NCBI GenBank assembly: GCA_002256205.1
Contig: NKIW01000008.1
Location: forward strand, 1 to 64,000
DNA length: 64,000 nucleotides
Source: Rhizobiales bacterium PAR1
Lineage (GTDB): Bacteria > Pseudomonadota > Alphaproteobacteria > Rhizobiales > Beijerinckiaceae
Direction: 5' to 3'
Shown here: positions 39,649 to 47,662 of the stretch, piece after piece
Position numbering within the stretch: the first letter of the stretch is position 1
Layout: the number at the start of each line of letters is the position of its first letter
Notes under the pieces: model-generated
The model's database searches: none
What the model was told of the DNA's origin: nothing
Seen by the model: the letters and a program-made list of their open reading frames with translations, nothing else
Translations under genes and position numbers: made by a program

Positions 39649-39686
39649 CCTCGCCCGGCAGGGGATGCAAAGCATCCCCGAGAGGG
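39649..39686. repeat. 38-bp palindromic mini-element inserted in orfB (copy B)
   Basis: CCTCGCCCGGCAGGGGATGCAAAGCATCCCCGAGAGGG between NEVWA(M) and DFVHDQ codons; frame shift. Confidence 0.78.
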
Positions 39687-40242
39687 GGATTTTGTCCATG
39701 ACCAGCTCGCGACCGGCAGGAAGATCAGGGTGCTCACGGTCGTCGACACGTTCAGCCGGTTCTCTCCGATTGTCGATCCACGGTTCAGTTACCGTGCCGA
39801 GGACGTTGTCCGCGCGCTCGACCAGACTTGTGGGACAATGGGCTATCCGAAGGCAATCCGGGTTGACCAAGGCTCCGCATTTGTCAGCCGTGACCTCGAC
39901 CTCTGGGCCTACGCGAACAACGTTATTCTCGACTTCTCCCGGCCCGGCAAGCCGACCGATAACGCGTTCATTGAGGCCTTCAATGGTCGCCTCCGGGCCG
40001 AGTGTCTGAACGCCCATTGGTTCATGACGCTTGCGGACGCATCCGAAAAGTTGGAGGATTGGCGCAATTACTACAACACGGATCGGCCCCATGATCCCGA
40101 AGGGATTGTGCGAAGCACAATTGGCAATAAGCCTCCGATCCTGTTGCAAAATCCCGGTAGCGCTCACAGCCCGCTACCGTGACCAAGGCCCGAAAACTCT
40201 ATCCTCGGGCGGTCCAGAGAATGGTCTCGGAGCATCACGAAT

Positions 40243-41058
40243 ATGCTGGGTGATCGTCGTATTCTGTTCGCGTGCTCGGTCTACCCGCTGTTCACCAGCG
40301 TGCTTGCCACCTTCATGATTTTGCGTTTTGTGACGTTCCTAAATCAGGCGGATAATTTTGCGCATACGCTGACACAGCGCGTGAGTGAGGCCGAACTGGC
40401 TTTGCGCGCCAGTTTTGCCCGCGATCAGGCAAATCTTCAGGCGAGCGCCCTTGCTTCAGAACGGGTGCGTCTCATGCGTGACCTGCATGATGGTGTCGGC
40501 GGGCAACTCGTTTCGATTGTCGCCTCGGCGGAACGGCCCGATGCCGATCCTCGCGCAATCGGCGAGGCCGCTCGTATGGCCTTGCGCGATATGCGCCTTG
40601 TAATTGATGCGATGGATGATGTTGGAGGCGAACTGATGCTGGTGCTCGCCACCTGGCGCGAGCGGGCGGAAACCCAGCTGCGCAGTTTGGATATCCGCCT
40701 AGATTGGGTCATCGAGAACGAAACAGGCTTGCCAACTTTCGAGGGCCTGCGTCCGCTTCATATCCTTAACGTGCTGCGCTTGCTCGATGAGGCGATCACA
40801 AATGTGATCAAGCATTCCTGCGCGCAGAGCGTCGAATTGCACCTGAAAACGGTGAAGGACCAATCGGGGGAGATCTTCGGCCGCATCATTCTTAAGGACG
40901 ACGGGAGAGGCGGTGCGGTGGCGCGTTCATCGGGACGAGGCCTAGCCAATATGGCGCGTCGGGCAGCGACCGTTACTGCCACGCTCGCCATCTCCTCGGA
41001 CGAAACGGGGACGCTTGTCCAGCTCGATATTCCGGCGATACTGCCTGCTTCCACATGA
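40243..41058 (+). pseudogene. 5'-truncated sensor histidine kinase (HisKA_3-type), next to the IS right end
   Basis: RLMRDLHDGVGGQLVSIVA; LLDEAITNVIKHS N-box; DDGRGGAVARSSGRGLANMARRA G-box; only a short hydrophobic N-terminus after the IS boundary. Confidence 0.75.
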
Positions 41059-41187
41059 AGGTCATATTCAGCGCACTCCGATACGATTGACGCCGCCGTT
41101 GGTATTACACCCACACGGGGGCGCACACCGACCCCCGGCGCGCCCCAACGCCCGGCGTAACGCACGGACTGCTGGGCGCGCAACGCA

Positions 41188-41403
41188 TCACACGGGCAGG
41201 CCAGGCGACGTACAATAGATCGCGGCTCGCGCCGCCGGAGCGACAGGACGGACCACACAACCCATCGGAATGCCTACCGTGCTGCAATAAACAACGGCTC
41301 CTGCTGGTGTGATGGACATGCCGATCGTCGATGTGGTGACAAACCCGGCGAAGAGCCCAAGCGCGGCAACTTTGAGCGAACGAGACTTCAACGCAGATGA
41401 CAT
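41188..41403 (-). CDS. Small secreted hypothetical protein (possibly C-terminally truncated)
   Basis: MSSALKSRSLKVAALGLFAGFVTTSTIGMSITPAGAVVYCSTVGIPMGCVVRPVAPAARAAIYCTSPGLPV: signal peptide plus Cys/Pro repeats. Confidence 0.5.
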   Translation of the reverse strand: MSSALKSRSLKVAALGLFAGFVTTSTIGMSITPAGAVVYCSTVGIPMGCVVRPVAPAARAAIYCTSPGLPV

Positions 41404-41545
41404 GACGACGAACCTTTCCCTGAGTGGCAGAACCGTTTCGGCACTGCGATCCCTATGGTTCTCCACTACGAGTCGCGGAGCTGCCCCATGAATTGGGGAG
41501 GGCACAGGCATTGATCCGGCGGGCTATACGCGCTTTATCAATTGC

Positions 41546-42937
41546 ATGACAGTTCAGGTGCGTATCAGTAGGGCGTTGTGGCCGGTGGCGGGGGGCATTG
41601 TGCTCGGATCGGCCATCGCTGTATCCGGCGATGCAATGGCACAGTCGTTGAAGGCGAAGCCATCAAGCGTCCCGATGCTCGCTGTGTGTCAACTTCCTGA
41701 GGATACGGACGCCTATGTCCGCGCGCCGATTTTTGACGGGTTTCATGTGCGTCAACTGACGGCGAACATCGCCAAACCCGCACAAAAAGCCGATAGCGAT
41801 GACGACGACGACGACGACGACGATGACGATGACGATGACGATGACAAGGACGAGGATTCTGATCCACCCGTGCGGAATTTTGTCGCCGCGCAGACGGGGT
41901 CGGGCCTTCAACGTGGACCGTGCTACCAGGTCTCCGCCACGGCCACCTATTCGGTAACCCTGAACGACGGCACGAGCACGACCGGACGTGCAAGCGGGCG
42001 CCAGAATGACCGCCTGCTGAAGGAAGCCCGAGCTACCATCGGAGCGCAGATGATCGAGGATTTGTCGATCGGGCGCTTTCGTGCAGGCTTTGAGCTCAAT
42101 TTGTCGAGATCCGCTGGCTCCGATTCGGGGTCATTGAGCAGCGCTTGGATGAGTCTGGGCTCGATCACAGTGGGCTTGAAAGGCTCGTATTTCGACTTCT
42201 GGGCCGGTGATGAATTCGGGTTCAAGGCAACGGCACCCTCGGCCTCCACCTTCTTGTATGCGCTCGCCCTGCGCACCAGCGAGAATAGCACCCTGATTCT
42301 TTCGGGAGAGGATCCGATCCCGCGCCGTATGGCCGATGCGGGCTATGCCGGCGCCGTACTTCCAGATCTCGTCGCGCGCTGGAAGTACGATGATGACAGC
42401 ACCGCCTTGCATTTGGGTGGTGCGTTGCACCAACTGCGCTTCGCTTCGCCCAATCGCACCACGCGCTACGGACATGCAGTCGTATTTGGTGTTCAGCAGC
42501 AGATTTCCTCGATCGGCACGGGCGATTATCTTACCGCGCAACTGGCCTATTCCAATACAGCGCCAGGATATCTCGGCATTGCGCAACCCGGAGGATTGCT
42601 GCGCTTCACGTTGCCGCGCAATGCACCGATGTTCATTATGGAGACAATGCGCGGTTGGACCGCCGCCTTATCCTACAGCCATGGCTGGTCTGAAACTTGG
42701 CGGTCAAACGCTTTTGCTACCTATGTCGATTTGCGGCTCACCGAAGGACCGGGGCGCGGCAAGGTTCAGGTGGGGCGTACCGCGATCAACCTTGTATGGA
42801 CGCCGGTCACTGGGCTCGATTTAACCTGGGAACTTGGCGCTACCCGAATTTATAGGGTTGATACTCTCCTCGGGTTGGCCATCTTCCCGACCCGTCCGAG
42901 CTATACCGGCCAATTCACAGTTACACGCAAATTCTGA
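41546..42937 (+). CDS. Porin-like outer-membrane protein with N-terminal poly-Asp tract
   Basis: Signal-like N-terminus, Asp16 tract, beta-barrel pattern, C-terminal Phe (QFTVTRKF). Confidence 0.65.
   Translation: MTVQVRISRALWPVAGGIVLGSAIAVSGDAMAQSLKAKPSSVPMLAVCQLPEDTDAYVRAPIFDGFHVRQLTANIAKPAQKADSDDDDDDDDDDDDDDDDKDEDSDPPVRNFVAAQTGSGLQRGPCYQVSATATYSVTLNDGTSTTGRASGRQNDRLLKEARATIGAQMIEDLSIGRFRAGFELNLSRSAGSDSGSLSSAWMSLGSITVGLKGSYFDFWAGDEFGFKATAPSASTFLYALALRTSENSTLILSGEDPIPRRMADAGYAGAVLPDLVARWKYDDDSTALHLGGALHQLRFASPNRTTRYGHAVVFGVQQQISSIGTGDYLTAQLAYSNTAPGYLGIAQPGGLLRFTLPRNAPMFIMETMRGWTAALSYSHGWSETWRSNAFATYVDLRLTEGPGRGKVQVGRTAINLVWTPVTGLDLTWELGATRIYRVDTLLGLAIFPTRPSYTGQFTVTRKF
41798..41845 (+). repeat. 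GAY trinucleotide microsatellite encoding 16 consecutive Asp
   Basis: gat(gac)7 followed by (gat gac)4, in frame. Confidence 0.95.
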
Positions 42938-43472
42938 GCGGGATCGGATCGAGTAGCAGCATCCCCATTGCCTCCAACCGCTCTGACCACTGAAACTGCA
43001 GGCTCGCCGCTGGATGCCGCCTATGCCTTGCTATCCGCAGTACTGGGCGAAGGCCTTGTGACCCTTCTGGCGCTCCCCGCAGCGCTGCACGATGCCGCAA
43101 TTGCTTTCGCCCAACTCACGAGCGCGACGGGGGCGCTCCATACCCTGATCATCGCCTGCGGGACTCTGGCAGGTTACCCACCTGCTCGGATACGATTACC
43201 CTTTTGTTTCAGATCGGAGCGGGGCTTGCAGCGCAAGTCGAGTTGGCCTCGCACATGCTGCTCGTCAGCGAACTGGAAGAAGCCGGAATTTCAACCGAGA
43301 GCGCTGAGATGCTCATCAGCACGTCCCCAATATCCTCCGCCATGTGTAAAGCGGCAGATCCCATACCGCCATGATCATGGGATGGATAAGGGGCGCGTCC
43401 ATCCTCAAGCTGAGCTGTGACTGATGAGTATTCGCGTGCACAGCAGGGGCTTGGCGACACCAACGGAGGAAA

Positions 43473-43706
43473 ATGACGATGAAGAAAATTCTTGTTCTTG
43501 GCTTCACCGCTCTGACGTTCGGCGCATCGGCGGTTCTGGCGCAGTCTGGTCCCTCGCAGCAGGAACAGGCGGCGTGCCGGTCAGATGCCATGAAATATTG
43601 CTCGTCTCATATCGGTAAACCGGCCGAAATGAATGCCTGCCTCAAGATCAACAAGGCCAATCTAAGCGACGACTGCAAGAAGGTCACGGAATCGCGCGGC
43701 GGCTGA
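43473..43706 (+). CDS. Small secreted Cys-containing protein
   Basis: MTMKKILVLGFTALTFGASAVLAQSGPSQQEQAACRSDAMKYCSSHIGKPAEMNACLKINKANLSDDCKKV; signal peptide and four Cys. Confidence 0.75.
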   Translation: MTMKKILVLGFTALTFGASAVLAQSGPSQQEQAACRSDAMKYCSSHIGKPAEMNACLKINKANLSDDCKKVTESRGG

Positions 43707-43826
43707 GGACTGTCCCTGCCGGCGGTCTTCATCAAAAAGGCTGCAACTCTTTGACCAGAACTTGCCTGCGTGCAATGGTGATCTGGGATAAGCCTTGCAT
43801 GTGCGAGACGGGGTGGGTGTTTTGTT

Positions 43827-44966
43827 ATGGTAAATAAGCGAACCGGTTTTCAGTGGGCCAAGCAAATGCTTTTGGCCAGTGCGCTGGTTCTTGGTGTCGG
43901 CGCCTGCGCATCGCCCGATAGCGGCTACCTCGTCGCGCTGGATGATACCGCCAAGGTGGTCAAGACCCGTACGCTCATCGCCATTACCACCCGTACGCCA
44001 GCGGATGCGGATAAACCCGGCGAGATTTTCTCCGGGGAGCGCGGTCAGCAATTGCGTATCGTCAGTCTGACCCTGTCTATGCCACCCAACCGGGCGGCGG
44101 GCACCTTGCCGGCGCATGCAGATAAGCCTGACCCCGAAAAACATATCGCGCTGGTTTCAGCCAAGGAGCTGACGCCAGATCAGTTCAAGGTGGTTCTCAA
44201 GACCGCTCTTTTCGCGAAAAAGCGGGCCTTGGTCTTCACCCATGGATTCAACACCCAGTTCGATGATGCGGTGATCCGCTTCGCGCAAATCGTTGAGGAT
44301 ACCGATTTTACCGGAATTCCGGTGCTCTTCAGTTGGCCCTCACGTGGCAGCGTGACCGACTACGGCTATGATAAGGATTCAGCCAACTTCAGCCGTGACG
44401 GCATGGAAACCGTGCTGACGACACTCGCACGTGAGCCCAATATTGGCGGCGTCGATATCTTCGCTCATTCCATGGGTAACTGGCTGACCCTCGAAACCCT
44501 GCGCCAGGTCGCTATCGCCAAAGACCAGAAAACACTCGATCGGCTCGGCACTGTGGTACTTGCTGCGCCTGATGTCGATATGGACGTATTCCGCACGCAG
44601 GTCGCAAGGCTTGGCGCGCTCAGGAACAGGATCGTCCTTTATGCCTCGCGGGATGATCACGCCTTGCAAGCGTCCCGCCGATTGTTCGGGGACAAGATCC
44701 GCGCCGGGGAGAATACCGATCTCGCCCAGTTCAAGGAACTCGGCATTGAGGCGCACGACCTTTCGGATGTGAAAGGCGGTATGGGCAAGAACCATGGCAA
44801 GATCTTCGGCGACGCGGCCACCATCGCCCAGATCGGCTCAACCATGGCACATGGCTCGGTCCGCACCGGCGCGACCATGGGAAATCCAATCAGCAGCGGC
44901 ATCAGTCTGATTGGGCGCTCGGTTTCTGCCGTTGGCGACGCGATTGCCCCCGGCATTCGCCGATGA
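43827..44966 (+). CDS. Alpha/beta hydrolase lipoprotein (DUF900-like)
   Basis: Lipobox LGVGACAS; RALVFTHGFNTQFDDAVIRFAQI; VDIFAHSMGNWLTLETL. Confidence 0.88.
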   Translation: MVNKRTGFQWAKQMLLASALVLGVGACASPDSGYLVALDDTAKVVKTRTLIAITTRTPADADKPGEIFSGERGQQLRIVSLTLSMPPNRAAGTLPAHADKPDPEKHIALVSAKELTPDQFKVVLKTALFAKKRALVFTHGFNTQFDDAVIRFAQIVEDTDFTGIPVLFSWPSRGSVTDYGYDKDSANFSRDGMETVLTTLAREPNIGGVDIFAHSMGNWLTLETLRQVAIAKDQKTLDRLGTVVLAAPDVDMDVFRTQVARLGALRNRIVLYASRDDHALQASRRLFGDKIRAGENTDLAQFKELGIEAHDLSDVKGGMGKNHGKIFGDAATIAQIGSTMAHGSVRTGATMGNPISSGISLIGRSVSAVGDAIAPGIRR

Positions 44967-45042
44967 ACGGCAAGATCTATGCAAGCCTCTGATGCGAAAC
45001 AATGACTGGCCTATCCACTATCGATCGCGAAGGGCATGACGC

Positions 45043-45789
45043 ATGGACCGCAGAAGATTTCTTAAATCGCTGATCGCTTGTCCGGCATGTACCTCGGCTG
45101 CGCTCGCGCAGGAGGCTGGGCCACATTGGAAATACGAAGGCGAGCACGGCGCGACAAAATGGGGCGAGATGGACAGCAAGTTCAAGGCTTGTGCCATTGG
45201 TGGGGAGCAGTCTCCAGTTGATCTGACAGGTGCCATCCACGCCGATCTCCAGCGCGTTGCAATCCACTGGAAGCCAGAGACGTTTGACATCGCCAATAAC
45301 GGACATACGATTCAGGTCACAGCGCAGGACGGTGGCTCGATAACTTCTCTCAAGATCACGTATGCGCTCAAGCAGTTCCACTTCCACACGCCCAGTGAAC
45401 ACGCGCTTGGCGGCAAGAGCACGGCAATGGAAGCCCATTTTGTCCATTCATCGTCAGAGGGCCGACTGGCTGTGGTTGGCGTGCTCATGGTCGCTGGCAA
45501 GCGGCACGAAGGATTTGCCGAAATTATGCGCGCCGCCCCCAAAAGCGAGGGCGAAGCAAAACTCAAGACAGCGTTGGATCCGCACAGCTTTCTGCCACAG
45601 AATCGAAGCTTCTATCGCTACGAAGGTTCGTTGACGACGCCGCCTTGCTCAGAAACCGTCGAATGGAGCGTCTTTGATTCGACGATTGAGGTTGCCGAAG
45701 CCGATGTTCAAGCGTTCAGAGCGCTTTACCCGATGAATGCACGTCCGCTTCAGGCAACAAACCGCCGCTTCTTGCTCAAGGGCCTTTAA
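45043..45789 (+). CDS. Alpha-class carbonic anhydrase (periplasmic)
   Basis: HWKYEGEHGATKWGEMDSKFKACAIGGEQSPVDL; QFHFHTPSEHALGGKSTAMEAHFVH; YEGSLTTPPCSETVEW; Tat-like leader MDRRRFLKS. Confidence 0.95.
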   Translation: MDRRRFLKSLIACPACTSAALAQEAGPHWKYEGEHGATKWGEMDSKFKACAIGGEQSPVDLTGAIHADLQRVAIHWKPETFDIANNGHTIQVTAQDGGSITSLKITYALKQFHFHTPSEHALGGKSTAMEAHFVHSSSEGRLAVVGVLMVAGKRHEGFAEIMRAAPKSEGEAKLKTALDPHSFLPQNRSFYRYEGSLTTPPCSETVEWSVFDSTIEVAEADVQAFRALYPMNARPLQATNRRFLLKGL

Positions 45790-45880
45790 CTGCGGAAGTG
45801 CCGGAGGAAATTCGGGTTCCTTTTGGAAAGGTTCTGCTACCCTCGGGGGGTATGCCGAATGCTTGTACCTGGTGAAAACC

Positions 45881-46906
45881 ATGCGCCGTCTTGCTGTTTT
45901 TATGGCCCTGCTCGTCATCACCCTCGCTGGCTTGCTCTGGGCGGCGTGGGGCTTTGGCGCGTTCGCTTATCGATTGCCATTTCCGGCACCCTTGCCACAG
46001 CTCGCCGGCGGGCTGTTCGTGCTCATCGTCGTAGCAGCAATCAGCGGGATGTGGTGCAAGGCTTGGCAACCGGTAAGTGTTGCCCTGCTCGCTTCGCTTG
46101 GGCTGCTGATCTGGTGGGGCACGATCCACCCCAGCCATAACCGCGACTGGATTCCCGAACTTGCCCGTCTGCCGCAAGTCGAGATGGCTGGAGAGATCAT
46201 GACAGTTAGCAATTTGCGCAGTTTCCGGTGGCACAGCGAGACGAGCTTTGACGAGCGCTGGGAGACGCGTGCATTTGATCTGACCAAGCTCGACGCGGCC
46301 GATGTTGCGCTGTCGTATTGGGCGGGCGAGGATATTGCCCATCTGATCGTCAGTTTCGTATTTACTGATGGGCCTCCGCTGGCGCTCTCCGTCGAGGTGC
46401 GTCGCGAGAAAGGTGAAGCATGGTCTTCCATTGGCGGCTTCTTCAAATCCACCGAGCTGGCATATGTCGCAGCTGATGAGCGCGACGTCATCGGCTTGCG
46501 CACCCACGTGCGGGGGGAGGACGTCAGGCTCTACCAGCTTCGTGCCACGAAGGCGCAGGCGCGCGATGTGCTGATGGCATACGTCGCGGACATCAACAGC
46601 TTGGCGAAAACGCCGCGCTGGTATGACACGCTAACGGTGAACTGCACCACGCTGGTCTTCAGGCTAGTGAGGGCCTCGGGTGCCGGCTGGGGTTTCACCA
46701 TGCCGCTCGACTATCGCCTTCTGCTGACTGGGCGTTTGCCGGAATATCTACAATCGCTTGGCGCACTGCGTTCCGACGTGCCGTTGCCTGAGCTTGCCCG
46801 CCGCTCACGCATATCGGAGTCTGCCAGGACTATTTCGCTCGATGATCCTGCCTTTTCCGCAAGAATCCGTGAAAAATTACCGGATCGGATGCGTGCGGGG
46901 CTGTGA
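45881..46906 (+). CDS. DUF4105 (Lnb N-terminal periplasmic-like) membrane protein
   Basis: RSFRWHSETSFDERWETRAFDLTKLDAADVALSYWAGEDIAHLIVSFVF; TVNCTTLVFRLV; start ATG 45881 inside ORF 45737-46906. Confidence 0.8.
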   Translation: MRRLAVFMALLVITLAGLLWAAWGFGAFAYRLPFPAPLPQLAGGLFVLIVVAAISGMWCKAWQPVSVALLASLGLLIWWGTIHPSHNRDWIPELARLPQVEMAGEIMTVSNLRSFRWHSETSFDERWETRAFDLTKLDAADVALSYWAGEDIAHLIVSFVFTDGPPLALSVEVRREKGEAWSSIGGFFKSTELAYVAADERDVIGLRTHVRGEDVRLYQLRATKAQARDVLMAYVADINSLAKTPRWYDTLTVNCTTLVFRLVRASGAGWGFTMPLDYRLLLTGRLPEYLQSLGALRSDVPLPELARRSRISESARTISLDDPAFSARIREKLPDRMRAGL

Positions 46907-46919
46907 GGAGCATTGCAAA

Positions 46920-47039
46920 GTGTAAATCTCGGCGACCTGACGCCTGCCTCGCTGATCGGATTCATAGTGTTCCCGTTGTTGCTGCCAAAGTCTTGTTTGC
47001 TGGTCGGCTCGCTTGGTGACCGTCAACTGAATTTTACAC
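46920..47039. mobile_element. Possible 120-bp IS remnant/MITE-like unit
   Basis: GTGTAAAT...TTTTACAC terminal inversion in a short non-coding gap. Confidence 0.35.
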
Positions 47040-47093
47040 TTGAAACCCGACATTCTGCTTCCGGCAGATTAATCGAGAGAACAGACATTCCTT

Positions 47094-47579
47094 CTAGGCA
47101 GCATGTCCCTTATTGGCGCAGTCGGCGCACTGCCCTTCAATCTCGACAATAGGATTGTAGGCTCGAAATCCAGCTTCCGCAGCAGTCTCGACGAGTTGCT
47201 GTGCGATGTTTGAAATCTCCCCCTCCTTCACGCGGCTGCATTCGCGACACACCATGAACACGACACTGCGCTCGGCTCCCGGCAAGTGGGCGCGTCGTAC
47301 GAAGGCTGGACGAGATGCCAGCTTATGGATCAGGCCGCTATCCAGCAGCGTATCGAGAACGCGATAGACCTGCATTGGGGCAATGGAGGTTTCGCCTTGG
47401 AGCCTTCTGAGAACATCATATGCCGAAAGCGGAACCGATGACCCGGAGAGTACCTCCAAGACTGTCTGCCGTAGTTTCGTAGCGCCTTCGCTACGTCTCT
47501 TTGCTCGGCGGAGGCCCGGTAGGGCATCGCGGGAGTCGACCATTCCGTCCTGCAATTTCTCTGGTGCTTTAACCGGCAA
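47094..47579 (-). CDS. zur: Fur-family regulator, Zur type
   Basis: LSAYDVLRRLQGETSIAPMQVYRVLDTLLDSGLIHKLASRPAFVR; CRECSRVKEG...GQCADC. Confidence 0.88.
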   Translation of the reverse strand: MPVKAPEKLQDGMVDSRDALPGLRRAKRRSEGATKLRQTVLEVLSGSSVPLSAYDVLRRLQGETSIAPMQVYRVLDTLLDSGLIHKLASRPAFVRRAHLPGAERSVVFMVCRECSRVKEGEISNIAQQLVETAAEAGFRAYNPIVEIEGQCADCANKGHAA

Positions 47580-47608
47580 GAAAATCTCCCATTGCTCTTG
47601 ACTCGATA

Positions 47609-47634
47609 TGAAATGTTATATTGTTACATATTCT
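47609..47634. promoter_or_regulatory. Zur-box-like palindrome between zur and COG0523 GTPase
   Basis: TGAAATGTTATATTGTTACATATTCT, ATGTTATA-N-T(A/G)T(A/T)ACAT-like dyad. Confidence 0.7.
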
Positions 47635-47662
47635 AAGTTTCTGCAACGAGAGAATTGTGCCC

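Larger units (their letters stand above)
39200..40182 (+). pseudogene. IS3-family transposase OrfB, disrupted by a frameshift and palindromic insertions
   Basis: Fragments SIRRACEALEVGRSTYHYRSRRPDQAGIESRIKDICSTRVRYGY / RRVHVVLQREGWVINQKKVRRIYNELGLQLRNK / DFVHDQLATGRKIRVLTVVDTFSRFSPIVDPRFSY...FSRPGKPTDNAFIEAFNGRLRAECLNAHWF lie in different frames or are split by stops. Confidence 0.92.
38862..40238 (+). mobile_element. Decayed IS3-family (IS407/IS51-like) insertion sequence
   Basis: OrfA and IS3 DDE orfB homology; imperfect terminal inverted repeats TGATCTGCTCCCGCCAAACTGGACCGTTTTTGGTTAGAGTTTTC and CCGAAAACTCTATCC...CGGTCCAG...GGAGCATCA. Confidence 0.85.

Noticed and set aside
41798-41845. Possible CRISPR-like or structural repeat
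   Set aside because: Simple GAY trinucleotide microsatellite in a coding frame; no spacers.
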